Part shown: positions 43,388 to 52,772 of the stretch, piece after piece
Numbering within the stretch: position 1 is the stretch's first letter
How the letters are laid out: the number at the start of each line of letters is the position of its first letter
Origin: Haloplanus natans DSM 17983
GTDB lineage: Archaea > Halobacteriota > Halobacteria > Halobacteriales > Haloferacaceae
Reading direction: 5' to 3'
NCBI RefSeq assembly: GCF_000427685.1
Contig: NZ_ATYM01000003.1
Location: 365,066 to 429,065, forward strand
Length of the DNA: 64,000 bases
Notes under the pieces: generated by a model
Database searches by the model: none
Seen by the model: only the letters and a program-made list of their open reading frames with translations
Told to the model about the DNA's origin: nothing
Made by a program: the position numbers and the translations under genes

Positions 43388-43650
43388 CCGTTCAGAACGG
43401 TGCGTTGCTTAACCACCTCTGCTTGGTAGGAGCGTCGTCGAAAGTATAGTAAGGAAGACGACCACCAGAGTACAGAAGGAATCCACCCTTCGAGACCGGG
43501 CAGCAGCGGTATCCCGTCGCGCCCGAGTGTTGTTGCTGCGGTACGGCGATAGTTTCGTGGGGTCTCTCAGAGGAACATGTTCCGATCCGGAGCGAAAGCG
43601 GCATCGACGTATCGGTTTTATCCGCTCACGCCGGAACTCTATCCACACAC

Positions 43651-44472
43651 ATGGACGTAACCGAGGACACGGTTCGGGGCGTCTGCACGGACGCGGTCTT
43701 CGAACGCGGTGAACGCTACCTCGCGGAGGGCCGGATCCGCGAGATGCACCGCGTCGACACCACCGTCACCGCCGTCGTGAGCGGCAGCCGTCAGTACGAT
43801 GTCCGTGTCGACCTCGCCGCCGACGAGTTTGCCCCGCGGTGCGACTGTCCGTACGACGGGCCGGGAACGTGCAAGCACGTCGTCGCCGTGTTGCTTCGAT
43901 GTGTGGACGACCGTCCCCCGGACGAGGGCGCTCGACTCGACGCCGCACTCGACGGTGCCGACATCGACGAACTCCGCGCGTTCCTGCGTGAAGAACTCGT
44001 GACCGATGCGGATCTCCGCGACCGGTTTCTCGCCCAAGCCGGTGAGTCGACGAGGCGGTCGGTCGACGAACTTCGCACCTCGATCGACCGGCGGTTCGAG
44101 GAGCGGAACCCTGAGTACCACGTCGTCTTCGAGCACATCGACTTCACGCAGTGGTTCAACCTCGCGAACGAGTACCGCGAGCAGGGGCGGTACGCGTCGG
44201 CGGCGACCGTCTACCGGGCACTCGTCGAGTCGCTCGACGACAACATGGAGCGCGTCGACGGTGCGTACGATCACTTCTCGAGTGCGTTCAGTCGGGCACT
44301 CGACGGGTACGTCGACTGTGTCGCGGCCACGGAACGCGACGCTGATGCGGTCACTAACGCTGTCAAATTCCTCGACGAGCGGGCGACATCGGGAACGCCG
44401 TTCCTCGCGGAACACTTCGAGCGTGCAGCGGTCGAACTCCGGGGAAAGGCGGGCGAGCAGTCATGCGAGTAA
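43651..44472 (+). CDS. SWIM zinc-finger protein
   Basis: 273 residues. The SWIM motif CDCPYDGPGTCKHVVAVLL (CxC...CxH) lies at about 64-83 and the rest is helical (TPR-like in the middle, FNLANEYREQGRYASAATVYRALVE). SWIM proteins in archaea bind nucleic acid or partner proteins and often accompany helicases, which is not the case here. A 31-codon frame (ATG 44463) overlaps its 3' end and may be a gene remnant. Confidence 0.85.
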   Translation: MDVTEDTVRGVCTDAVFERGERYLAEGRIREMHRVDTTVTAVVSGSRQYDVRVDLAADEFAPRCDCPYDGPGTCKHVVAVLLRCVDDRPPDEGARLDAALDGADIDELRAFLREELVTDADLRDRFLAQAGESTRRSVDELRTSIDRRFEERNPEYHVVFEHIDFTQWFNLANEYREQGRYASAATVYRALVESLDDNMERVDGAYDHFSSAFSRALDGYVDCVAATERDADAVTNAVKFLDERATSGTPFLAEHFERAAVELRGKAGEQSCE

Positions 44473-44740
44473 CTCTGTCGACTACTTTCGAGACGCTCGA
44501 TGACGTCCGCAAGTTCGAGGGGTCGTATATCGTCACGGTCTGCGGCACATCGCGCTGACTCTCGGTGGAGCCGGTTTCACGAGAACAACGCGTGTGCGAC
44601 GTGTCGTGACCGATCCGTGAGGAGCGACTGTCGTCGACTCTACTACTTGATGGAAAGAGTGGGCAAGGGCGATACAGAGAAGCGAGGAGCATCTGCAAAA
44701 AGCAGAGGTTAGATAAGCGTCCTCACAGAGCATATCGATA

Positions 44741-45286
44741 ATGGACGAGGAACCGGAGTCAATCAGCTATTTGTCGGCTGGTGATATCCGTGACATCCAC
44801 GAGTTAATCGTGGAGTCAAATGCGGACACAGCGGCGGGCATCTCTTCACCAGGAGATATCGAATATACCGTTGAACATATCCAAGAAGGCCATTTCGGCC
44901 ACGCACCCAAGTCGCTCCACGAGACGGCATATCAGCTGCTACGGCTTATTGCGGCAAATCATCCGTTCGTCGATGGCAACAAGCGAACGGCACTCATGTC
45001 GACCCGGATCTTCTACGCGCTGAATGGGCTGCGATTCGACTATGATCGGGAGATCAAAGAGATCCTGAAGGCGCTCGCAACGGATGAGGCCAGTGTCGAT
45101 GCGGACGACGTGATCAAGTATCTCCGAGCGCACACAGAGGCGCTTGCTCCGGAGTACGAGGCGACCATCAACCTGTGGCTGGCACGTATTGAGGGTCCAG
45201 ACCAGCCCCCCACGGAGCACGACACAGTCGATCAGCAATCCAACGAACCAAACGATTATGACCACGACCCCCATAGTGAGGAGTAA
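44741..45286 (+). CDS. doc: Doc/Fic-family toxin
   Basis: 181 residues with the Fic core HPFVDGNKRTALMSTRIFY (HxFxxGNKRTA) at about 83-101 and an upstream helical region typical of death-on-curing proteins. Doc toxins modify EF-Tu or other targets and pair with a small antitoxin; a 45-residue frame follows after a 2-nt gap. The tail past residue 145 is acidic and disordered. Confidence 0.87.
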   Translation: MDEEPESISYLSAGDIRDIHELIVESNADTAAGISSPGDIEYTVEHIQEGHFGHAPKSLHETAYQLLRLIAANHPFVDGNKRTALMSTRIFYALNGLRFDYDREIKEILKALATDEASVDADDVIKYLRAHTEALAPEYEATINLWLARIEGPDQPPTEHDTVDQQSNEPNDYDHDPHSEE

Positions 45287-45288
45287 GC

Positions 45289-45426
45289 ATGGCCGCTGAA
45301 AGTGAGCAGCCGGAGATTCCGGACGAGCTGTCCGCTGAAGAGGCGCGGAAGTATCTCATCCGGTTCCTCGGCCGCCAGGACCTCGACGAGCACGCGGACA
45401 TCTACGAGGAACTCGCCACGGAATAG
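45289..45426 (+). CDS. small acidic protein, candidate antitoxin of Doc
   Basis: 45 residues (MAAESEQPEIPDELSAEEA..., ending HADIYEELATE) starting 2 nt after the doc stop, with strong haloarchaeal codon bias. It is acidic and helical, as expected for a Doc-neutralising C-terminal peptide, but lacks a DNA-binding domain. In classical phd-doc the antitoxin comes first; here it would follow. Confidence 0.65.
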   Translation: MAAESEQPEIPDELSAEEARKYLIRFLGRQDLDEHADIYEELATE

Positions 45427-45582
45427 GACTACAGCCAACAATCCGTCAGCGGTCACGCATTCGTCTATTCAATCCTGAGTCGGTTCCTCTAGGCATCTGT
45501 CTCAGTAGCGCCCCGCGCGGAGAGCTGTGTGGACAGCGTCCGGAGATTCAATTGCCAAACCGGGGAAACACGGAGCGAATCG

Positions 45583-46132
45583 ATGACTGACCACAACTCA
45601 GACCGAGACGCGTTCCAACCTGTCGAGGAAGGCGCTCTGGTGCCAGACCCAGCGCTGGATCGGCCAGCGGACGGCCTGCCAACCCATCAGCGTGAAGCCT
45701 CTCATTCAGGTGGATATCCGGATGGAACAACCGACACAGACCGAGCCTGTGTCTCCTGTGGCGCATCGATCTCGGCATCGCAACCAAAATGCCGGTTCTG
45801 TCTCGAACACGAACTCGACGCCGCGTCGGAGTCGGATGCTGCGAATTCCAAGCCAGACACTCCGTGTTGTGATCCAGTTCCTCGTCGAATCAGGGACGTT
45901 CTACGGCGCTGTGGCAAAGGGAGCAGTAGCAACGACACTTCTCACGTTAGGTCACGACGAGCCCGTCGACGACTGTACGCTCATCTACGATCTCGACGAC
46001 GAGCCCGCACCCCAGCTAACCGAGCGCGGGCCTACGCTCCCCACTGCTGCCGAGGTGACCGCAGCGGCTGGCGACGCGTTGCTATCAGCGGCCCGTGAGC
46101 GGATAGCGAGGGAAGGGTATGGGAGGAGCTAA
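45583..46132 (+). pseudogene. zinc-ribbon protein gene with a frameshift
   Basis: The first frame encodes MTDHNSDRDAFQPVEEG through a zinc ribbon CVSCG...CRFC; at about 45870 the reading frame shifts and the downstream frame continues VIQFLVESGTFYGAVAKGA and DDCTLIYDLDDEPAPQLTE to 46132. Together they match in order and length a single haloarchaeal mobile-DNA protein. Confidence 0.65.
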
Positions 46133-46146
46133 CGCCTGCTGAAGCC

Positions 46147-46392
46147 GTGTGCCATACGCTCCTTCTGGATAGCGGATCCCGGCGCGTCAGGTATTCGCTG
46201 CTGCTGATCGAAACGCAGGATATCGATCAGGAAAAGCTCATCGAGACCGCACAGTGGTACGACCTGGAACCTACTGTGAAAGCGTTGTATCGGCCACTTC
46301 AGGGCGACCTCGACAGGACAAATGATCTGCCAGTCATCCTCCCGAAGAAGGGCGAATATATGGCGCTCAAAGAGCAGTACGGAGTCTCGTAA
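46147..46392 (+). CDS. hypothetical protein, probably a fragment
   Basis: 81 residues from GTG. LIETQDIDQEKLIETAQWYDLEPTVKALYRP looks like the C-terminal part of a larger protein; the first 18 residues are poor. No function assignable. Confidence 0.4.
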   Translation: MCHTLLLDSGSRRVRYSLLLIETQDIDQEKLIETAQWYDLEPTVKALYRPLQGDLDRTNDLPVILPKKGEYMALKEQYGVS

Positions 46393-46428
46393 CACCAATT
46401 CCGCAGCCTGGCGGAAAATTGCGACGGG

Positions 46429-47425
46429 TTAGATGATGCCGCCGATCACGAGAACGCCGAGGACGATTAACAGGGTCGCAACCACGCTCCCGCCAGCCAG
46501 CAGCTTGTTCTCCATCGCCTTCTCATGAATCGGCATCGCAGCGTACTCTTCACGGAACGCCTCAAGATTCTCCTCGTCGTAGAAGTACTTCGTCTTCAGC
46601 GCGAACCGCTCCGTGACCGCACAGCCCGTACAGACTGGGTCACCTTCCAGTCGTTCGGTCTTGATGTGGCTGTCGCAGGCGATCGCCCCGCAGTTCGGGC
46701 AGTAGGTGTACGTCTCGTCGACGCCGCTCGTCTCGCAGTGGACGCAGCGATGAATTCCGTCCTCGGTCGTCACTCGCGAGGGTCCCGCCGCGTAGTATTC
46801 GTAGGGGTAGGTGTACTCCTGTATCTCGGTCGTATGGCGAATTTCAGGTAGAGACACCGGCTCAATCGATTGCACTGAGATGTCCGAGAGATTCGGCTCA
46901 CACGTTTTGTTGTACGTGACGTTGTTGTCGCCAGTGTAGGTTACCGTCGTCGTGTGGTAGTCCCGAAGGCGGTCGACAGCCCACTCCTTGTACTCCGTTT
47001 GGGTTTGGCCGAACCGACGCTCCGAAATCTCGTCGAACACGTCTTCGAATCGATCGGCGTCGAGGTCAACCGTCGCGTGGAAATTCTCGGTCACCAGCGT
47101 CGCGATGTCGTCGTCGGCCACCCGTGGATGTCCGCGTTCAGCGTGGACGACGAACTGTGTGCGGTCGTTGATCCGGTGGATGACGCCCACCGACGTCTCG
47201 AAGACAGCGTTCGTGTCGGCGGTGATCGCAACCACCGGCCGAAACGTCACCTGCGAGTGTGGTGCCGGAAGATCGGCGGCCTCGATGTTTTCGATGTCGC
47301 GGAACGCCTCCTGAACGGGCACGTCGACAGCGGCTGCTGGATCGTACGGACGGAGTGTTTCGTCACAGAGGATCTCGATCCGGCCGTTGTAGAGATCAAG
47401 GCCAATCTCGTCGGCTATCTTTCTT
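46429..47425 (-). pseudogene. zinc-ribbon membrane protein gene truncated by an IS
   Basis: The frame is open from the IS left end (about 47425) to 46429. It starts in mid-protein (ADEIGLDLYNGRIEILCDE) and runs through CVHCE...CPNCG and a CxxC near the end to a C-terminal TM segment. A GTG at 47322 would give 297 residues. Haloarchaeal proteins with this tail often have an N-terminal restriction-endonuclease-like domain, which would have been removed by the insertion. Confidence 0.65.
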
Positions 47426-47561
47426 CAAGACGAAAATCCCGCCCTTTAGGGCGGGCGTGAAGCCGACAACTGCCTCACGTTCCACCGTCGGTTGCAGGCC
47501 GAATACCCCACGACGGCAAACCTTTTATTAAAATTGGGTGTGTAGAAATTAGTATGGCCAA

Positions 47562-47954
47562 ATGAAGTACAACCTCGAAAAAGGGTCGCAAACGGTCTAC
47601 GCGCTCCAATACCACTTTGTGACCGTCACAAAGTACCGCGCGGACATCCTCACCGACGAGATAGCCGAACGCATCGGTGAGATTGCCAGCGACATCTCCG
47701 AGGACTTCGGCGTGAGCATCCAGAACGTCAACGGCGGTTCCGACCATGTTCACATCCTGTTCACGGCGAAGCCCACCACGAACCTCACCAAGTTCATCAA
47801 CTCGCTCAAAGGCGTCTCGTCTCGCAAGATTCGGGACGAATACCCCGAGACTCGGCAGGCGCTCGACAGCGCGTTCTGGCAACCGGGGTACTTCCTCGCA
47901 ACCACCGGACAGGTGAGCATCGACGTGCTGATGGAGTACGTGGAGGACCAGTAG
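47562..47954 (+). CDS. tnpA: TnpA, Y1 HUH single-strand transposase (IS200/IS605)
   Basis: 130 residues. The HUH pair is in SDHVHILF and the catalytic Tyr in LMEYVEDQ near the C-terminus, as in IS608 TnpA. It cuts and joins single-stranded ends at the hairpins. Two nucleotides separate its stop from tnpB. Confidence 0.95.
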   Translation: MKYNLEKGSQTVYALQYHFVTVTKYRADILTDEIAERIGEIASDISEDFGVSIQNVNGGSDHVHILFTAKPTTNLTKFINSLKGVSSRKIRDEYPETRQALDSAFWQPGYFLATTGQVSIDVLMEYVEDQ

Positions 47955-47956
47955 CG

Positions 47957-49330
47957 ATGTCAACGACCGTCACGAAGACGTTGCAGGCGACGTTCGCGCC
48001 ACCCACCGCGCACAAGCAGTCGAAACTCAATGACCTCCTCGAAACCTACCGTGACGGTCTGCAAGCGGCGTTCGACGCCGGAGCGAGTACCATGTCGGCG
48101 GTGAGCGACATCGTCACGCCCTACGACCTCCCGTATCAGGCCAAAGCCGCACTCTGCAACTACGTTCCGAAACTCCGCAAGACGTACAACGCGAAGGAGT
48201 TGGACGACGAACACCCGATACGGCTCACCAACCAAGCCGCGAAGTTTGACCACTCCGAAGAACGCGACTACGAGTTCACGTGGTGGGTTCCCCGGCCGGG
48301 ACGGGGAACGAACTTCTGGATACCGCTCCGTATCAATCCCGAACAAGAAGACCTCTGGCACGATCTCGTATCGGAGGACGCGAAGGCGGGCGAGATACGG
48401 CTTCGACAGCATCGGAAGAACTGGGTACTGCACGTCACCGTCGAGTACCCGGTCGAAGAACCAGCGACGGACGGTGACGCCACGCACATCGGCTTAGACA
48501 TCGGAGAAACCGCCCTCATCACGGGCTGTGCCCTCAAGGACGGTTCTCCGACTGACCCGCTCGTGCGTAGCGGAAGCAGAGCGAAGCACCTCCGCAAAGA
48601 GATGCACACCACCCTGAAACGACTCCAAGAGCGTGACGCTTCGGAGTGGCGTACCGACGAACGGTTCGACCACTACCAGAACGCGCTCACCGACATCGTG
48701 GAGAAGGCGTCTCGGGAAGCCGTCGAGTACGCCAAACGGTTTGAGGACCCGGTGTTGGTGATGGAGAATCTGACGTACATCCGCGAACGACTCGACTACG
48801 GGAAGTACATGAACCGTCGCCTTCACTCGTGGGCGTTCGCCCGACTCCAAGGGCGCATCGAAGACAAGGCGACGGAAGCAGGCATCCCGGTTGAATACGT
48901 GAATCCGGCGTACACGTCTCAGACGTGCCACTCGTGCCACCGTATCGGTCGGCGTGATTCACAAGCCGAGTTCCGGTGTCCGCACGACGACTGCCACGTT
49001 TCGACGTTTCAGGCCGACATCAACGCTTCCGCGAATATCGCACGACGGGTTGACCCGTGGGGAGAGAGCGTCCCGCTTGACAAGGCGGAACGCGATGACT
49101 CGCCTCGGGATGGGAGCGGTAGTGACACCGCCACGACTCCGACCGAGACGACTTCGTCGTCTCGTGGTCACGAGAGACGCGACGCGTCTCTCGAACGACA
49201 CCGTGAGATGAGCGAGACACCCTCGCAGATGACGCTCACGGCGTTCCAAAAGTCGGAACCCTCTGCCAGCGTTCACGAGACTGCGTCTCGTGAGCCAACC
49301 AGAACTTCCGGTTCTGGTGACGACGACTGA
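47957..49330 (+). CDS. tnpB: TnpB with a long hairpin-encoded C-terminal tail
   Basis: 457 residues. RuvC acids: Asp in GLDIGETALI, Glu in LVMENLTYIRERL, Asp in FQADINASANIA; zinc finger CHSCH...CPHDDC. The last ~80 residues are low-complexity (Ser/Thr/Glu/Arg) and encoded by palindromic DNA (49146-49325) related to the noncoding hairpin arrays of the other elements, so the tail may be a by-product of a right-end RNA structure. Confidence 0.93.
   Translation: MSTTVTKTLQATFAPPTAHKQSKLNDLLETYRDGLQAAFDAGASTMSAVSDIVTPYDLPYQAKAALCNYVPKLRKTYNAKELDDEHPIRLTNQAAKFDHSEERDYEFTWWVPRPGRGTNFWIPLRINPEQEDLWHDLVSEDAKAGEIRLRQHRKNWVLHVTVEYPVEEPATDGDATHIGLDIGETALITGCALKDGSPTDPLVRSGSRAKHLRKEMHTTLKRLQERDASEWRTDERFDHYQNALTDIVEKASREAVEYAKRFEDPVLVMENLTYIRERLDYGKYMNRRLHSWAFARLQGRIEDKATEAGIPVEYVNPAYTSQTCHSCHRIGRRDSQAEFRCPHDDCHVSTFQADINASANIARRVDPWGESVPLDKAERDDSPRDGSGSDTATTPTETTSSSRGHERRDASLERHREMSETPSQMTLTAFQKSEPSASVHETASREPTRTSGSGDDD
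49140..49325 (+). repeat. hairpin array inside the tnpB 3' coding region
   Basis: GACGACTTCGTCGTC, GAGAGACGCGACGCGTCTCTC, CACGAGACTGCGTCTCGTG and CCAGAACTTCCGGTTCTGG occur within the reading frame. The first two and their linker (TCACGAGAGACG, CTCGAACGAC) match the array at 29.05 kb; the last matches hairpins at 29.15 and 40.84 kb. Confidence 0.75.
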
Positions 49331-49397
49331 CTGGTATTCCCCATGCAGGGGAAGCCTCGCCGTTTACGGCGAGGAGGATGTCACATCGCTGAATCAC

Positions 49398-49801
49398 TCA
49401 TCGCGCAGGGCGCAGGGCTGACTCGTAGCGCCCGATCTCGGCGGTCTTCTCGACCCGGTCGTAGATCCCTCGGAGAGTCTCCTGTGCGCGCAGGAGCCTG
49501 TGCTCCTTGAGGACGCCTCTCCTCGCTAATCCAGTAGAAGGTGTACGGCAGGTCGTTCTGCCGGCGGTCCTCGGGGAGTTCGACTTTCTCGGCGATTCCC
49601 GTCTCGACGAGGCGCTGCAGATGCTGGCGGATCGTTGTTTGACTCCGGCTCGGATTGACGTAGTCCAACTCCTTCAGCGTCGGTAGCCCCGACGGATGCC
49701 CAAGGATGTCCTGGACGAGCGGAAATCGCGTCTCCCGGGTGACGAGGTTGAGCCGCTCGCGAACGGTGGCGCGATCTTCTGCCCGCGAATCCGTCGCCCA
49801 T
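49398..49801 (-). pseudogene. winged-helix regulator, frameshifted (paralogue of 32191-32598)
   Basis: Parts in two frames reconstruct a winged-helix protein: ERLNLVTRETRFPLVQDILG...LPTLKELDYVNPSRSQTTIRQHLQ, then after a shift at about 49518 GVLKEHRLLRAQETLRGIYD to a stop at 49398. A second frameshift, apparently an extra G just after the ATG at 49801, is also needed. The IS right end lies 17 nt beyond its 3' end. Confidence 0.7.
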
Positions 49802-49862
49802 GATGTTTGTCGAAGGTCGAAAATCGAGGAATCAGCCGGAACACGGAGTAACGCAGTAGTTT

Positions 49863-49884
49863 ACACATCGATAACGGGGAGTGT
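49863..49884 (+). repeat. ORB-like origin repeat 1
   Basis: ACACATCGATAACGGGGAGTGT, a variant of the ORB core ATCGATAGAGGGG-type sequence bounded by ACAC/GTGT. Confidence 0.7.
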
Positions 49885-49902
49885 ACGTCGCCGAATCTCA
49901 AA

Positions 49903-49943
49903 GTTACCCCACAAATTGATGTGATATGCCGTTGTGGGGTAAC
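49903..49943 (+). repeat. 41-nt inverted repeat, left side of origin
   Basis: GTTACCCCACAA and TTGTGGGGTAAC are 12-bp perfect arms 17 nt apart, ending 1 nt before the ATG at 49945. A near-identical inverted repeat lies at 53075-53114. Confidence 0.85.
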
Positions 49944-49944
49944 T

Positions 49945-50334
49945 ATGGTCGAGGACGGTCCGGAGAAGCCGCCCGCACCGGAGTTGCCGAAGTGTCTGCG
50001 TGAGCCACTCGAGAACCAATCCCCGGAACGGCTGGAAGCGGTCGCGGCGTACGCGGCTGATCTGGCAGAGTGGAAACGTCGACAGCGGGAGGAAGAACTC
50101 GAGCGTCGACGAGCCGAGGAAGAAGTCGATGAGGAAGAACTCGAAGAGCTGGATGAGCGCGAGATCTCGACGGATCCAGAGGATTATGAAGACGTCCCGA
50201 CGAGTGGCGCGTACATTACGGTGAAGACCACGAAGGAAACCGGCGATAAATCGTACCGATACTTCTACTGGCAGTGGCGCGAAGGCGATTCCTGGAAGAA
50301 CGAGTATATTGCGCCAGTCAATCCGCGAGAGTAG
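49945..50334 (+). CDS. hypothetical coiled-coil protein beside the origin
   Basis: 129 residues from ATG 49945, directly after the inverted repeat. A Pro-rich start (EDGPEKPPAPELPKCLREPL), a long charged helix (AADLAEWKRRQREEELERRRAEEE) and a folded C-terminus (YITVKTTKETGDKSYRYFYWQW). I recall similar proteins beside haloarchaeal plasmid orc1 genes; function unknown. The inverted repeat is probably its operator. Confidence 0.8.
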   Translation: MVEDGPEKPPAPELPKCLREPLENQSPERLEAVAAYAADLAEWKRRQREEELERRRAEEEVDEEELEELDEREISTDPEDYEDVPTSGAYITVKTTKETGDKSYRYFYWQWREGDSWKNEYIAPVNPRE

Positions 50335-50379
50335 TGTTCTCACAACCTCGAGTTCGGTCACAGCGCGAATTTCGCGAAT

Positions 50380-50400
50380 ACACATCGATAGAGGGGTGTG
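50380..50400 (+). repeat. ORB-like origin repeat 2
   Basis: ACACATCGATAGAGGGGTGTG, the consensus form in this window. Confidence 0.8.
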
Positions 50401-50422
50401 CGGAAGCAAAGCAATCTGGCGA

Positions 50423-50444
50423 ACACATCGATAGCGGTGCGTGT
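50423..50444 (+). repeat. ORB-like origin repeat 3
   Basis: ACACATCGATAGCGGTGCGTGT, a diverged copy. Confidence 0.7.
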
Positions 50445-50587
50445 GCTGCGAAGCAGGCGGTAGATGAGTGAGTTCGAAACGTATCGAAACGAGTGATGAT
50501 ATGCCGTCAGTCAGCGGGCCAGTTCGCAGAAGCTGTCAATCCAAGATCGCCGATTTCTACCGATAGAGTCGATATCGAGTTCGAATA

Positions 50588-50608
50588 CATATCGATAGAG
50601 GTGTGTGA
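50588..50608 (+). repeat. ORB-like origin repeat 4
   Basis: ACATATCGATAGAGGTGTGTG, one or two changes from the consensus. Confidence 0.7.
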
Positions 50609-50689
50609 CGTGCGTCTGACGCAAGCAGGCTCTATGAACTCGGCACTCAAGATGAATATCGAAATGTGACGCGGTAACATCCGCCTGAT

Positions 50690-50710
50690 ACACATCGATA
50701 GAGGGGTGTC
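50690..50710 (+). repeat. ORB-like origin repeat 5
   Basis: ACACATCGATAGAGGGGTGTC, near consensus, close to the 3' end of orc1. Confidence 0.8.
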
Positions 50711-50742
50711 CCCTCCGCAGTCGATTGAGGAACAGTCCACGC

Positions 50743-52197
50743 TCAGGTTTCGTTTCGAATCTGCGCTTTCACGACCGATTCGACTTCCTCGGGCGAGACC
50801 ATGTCGATTCGAGAGTCTTCGCGAAGCGTCTCGAGAATCGTCTCCGGACGTTCGCCGAACTGGAATTCGAGGAACATTCCGGAGCTGGGACCGTGACTCC
50901 GGCGCTCGAAGTCGACGAGGGAGTACGTCGTCAACTCCTTCATCTTGTTGACGTAGGTCTCCTGGTGGTATTGATCGGCGTCGATCGAGTCGGTGAGGAA
51001 CTGATAGACGCGATAGCCGGTCGTACTGCGAGCCGATCCTTCGTCGGTCTGTGAAGCGACGGCTGCCGTCGCGTAGAGACAGAGCTTCTTCTGCGTGCTG
51101 ATGCCGCGGACGACTTCGAGAACGCGGTTTTTCTCGACTTTGTCCTGGGCTTCCCGTACGTGTTCCTCGCGAACGCGGTCGTCACCTTCTCGTTCGGCAA
51201 GTTCGCCGGCGACGCGCATCAAGTCGATCGCCTTTCTCGCATCACCGTGTGTTTGTGCGGCGAACGCAGCGGCAAGTGGAATCACGTCGCCATCCAAGAC
51301 ATCGTCGTGGAACGCATCCTGCCGTCGACGCAGAATCGATTGGAGTTGATTCGCGTCGTAGTCGTCGAAGTGGACGTCCTCGGGAGTGAACGAACTCAGC
51401 GCACGACTTCCGACGGACTCCATCATACGGGCGTCGTTCGAAATGGCAACGACAGAGATGTACGCGGTTAGTTCGTCGTTGGCTCCGGCCCGAGACAGTT
51501 GGTAGAGCAGTCGCGAAAACGCCGGGTCCTGTTTATCTCGGCGGCCCACCAGCATATCGAGTTCGTCGAGGACGAATACGACGGAGTCGAAATTCTCGTT
51601 GACGATGCGGTAGAGTTCGTCCCATTTCTCCTTGGTCGCGACACCATGTTTCGGAACGTCAATCTCGACGCCGACCTCGTCGGCGGCTTGGCTCGCTAGT
51701 TCGTAGACAGCAACCCCGAGAGTGTCGAGATCTTGGCAGTTGACCTCGATGGTTCCGAATTGAATATCCCGTGACTCGCAGATCCGGCTGATGTTGTGGC
51801 AAACGGCCTTCGTAATGAGCGACTTCCCCGTTCCGGACGGCCCGTAGAGAAAGAGATTCGGCGGGCGGTTATCGCCGAGCGCCACGCGGAGCATCTTCGT
51901 CACTTCCTGGAGCTGTTCGTCGCGACCGACGATGCGATCCTCTTCGACGACGTAGTTCGGATCGAGGAGTGACCGGTCACGGATCAATCCTTCTTGTTCG
52001 TCGAATTCGAGCAGCATGTCCTCAATCGACTGTGATGTATCTTCGTCGGATTCCGTAGTCGATGAAGGGACGGATTCCTGCTCAGAATATGAGGAACTCG
52101 ACGCGAGATCGACCTGCGTCGTCTCGTCATCTGTTGACGAGTCGTCCCCCCTCGCCTCGAGATCAGATGGAGAATTCTCGGAGTCCTCGGCACCCAT
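50743..52197 (-). CDS. orc1: Orc1/Cdc6 replication initiator
   Basis: 484 residues from ATG 52197 (ATG 52209 also possible). After an acidic disordered N-terminus, the AAA+ domain has Walker A FLYGPSGTGKS and Walker B VVFVLDELDMLVG with sensor region AISNDARMMES, followed by a winged helix at the C-terminus. It binds ORB repeats to load the MCM helicase. The gene is flanked by nine ORB-like repeats and its 5' region faces the likely unwinding zone. Confidence 0.95.
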   Translation of the reverse strand: MGAEDSENSPSDLEARGDDSSTDDETTQVDLASSSSYSEQESVPSSTTESDEDTSQSIEDMLLEFDEQEGLIRDRSLLDPNYVVEEDRIVGRDEQLQEVTKMLRVALGDNRPPNLFLYGPSGTGKSLITKAVCHNISRICESRDIQFGTIEVNCQDLDTLGVAVYELASQAADEVGVEIDVPKHGVATKEKWDELYRIVNENFDSVVFVLDELDMLVGRRDKQDPAFSRLLYQLSRAGANDELTAYISVVAISNDARMMESVGSRALSSFTPEDVHFDDYDANQLQSILRRRQDAFHDDVLDGDVIPLAAAFAAQTHGDARKAIDLMRVAGELAEREGDDRVREEHVREAQDKVEKNRVLEVVRGISTQKKLCLYATAAVASQTDEGSARSTTGYRVYQFLTDSIDADQYHQETYVNKMKELTTYSLVDFERRSHGPSSGMFLEFQFGERPETILETLREDSRIDMVSPEEVESVVKAQIRNET

Positions 52198-52369
52198 GGC
52201 GGGAACCATACAGTCCGACGACAAAAATCTTCCCCACCCCTATCGAAGTGTGATCCGGGGAATCAGTCGATTTTTCTCAAAGATATCGCGGCTTCGACTG
52301 GAAATTGGCGATGAAAACGGGAACGGCTGACGAAGTGTTCCACGAGGTTGATGGGAATCGTTGGACAGA

Positions 52370-52390
52370 CACACCCCTCTATCGATGTGT
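52370..52390 (-). repeat. ORB-like origin repeat 6
   Basis: Reads CACACCCCTCTATCGATGTGT on the + strand, i.e. the consensus on the minus strand. Confidence 0.8.
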
Positions 52391-52549
52391 TCACGAGTTC
52401 GAGAGGGTGGGGGGAGAAGGCGCCATCGAGACCAGCGCGAGGACAGATACGACACGATTTCCCGCAAATCACGGTGGACAATACCGACAAACGCCATCGA
52501 CGAGACCGTGGCTTCGTCTTCTTCTTCTAGCTTTCTAGACTAGCCACTC

Positions 52550-52570
52550 ACACACCCCTCTATCGATGTG
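52550..52570 (-). repeat. ORB-like origin repeat 7
   Basis: Consensus copy on the minus strand, followed by a partial TCGATGTGTT copy. Confidence 0.8.
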
Positions 52571-52751
52571 TTCGATGTGTTGAGTTCCCTCGTGATTCTG
52601 TCCATCTCTCACGTCAGAAGTCGTGGTGTATGAGTGGTGTCGTGTTCTGTCGGTATCGTACTCTACGAGCCTTGTAACGACGGTTTTCTCGTCAGTGATC
52701 ACGGGACTATCCTCGAGAGCTTCTATCTCACCCTGTCGGCATAGAGGTCGA

Positions 52752-52772
52752 ACACATCGATAGAGGGGTGTG
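52752..52772 (+). repeat. ORB-like origin repeat 8
   Basis: ACACATCGATAGAGGGGTGTG, consensus. Confidence 0.8.

Larger units (their letters stand above)
47434..49381 (+). mobile_element. complete IS200/IS605 element (tnpA + tnpB)
   Basis: Left-end hairpin CCCGCCCTTTAGGGCGGG (47438-47455), right-end hairpin CTCGCCGTTTACGGCGAG (49356-49373) followed by GAGGATGTCAC. Encodes both the Y1 transposase and TnpB and is the likely source of transposase for the TnpB-only elements at 32.7 and 39.4 kb. Confidence 0.87.
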
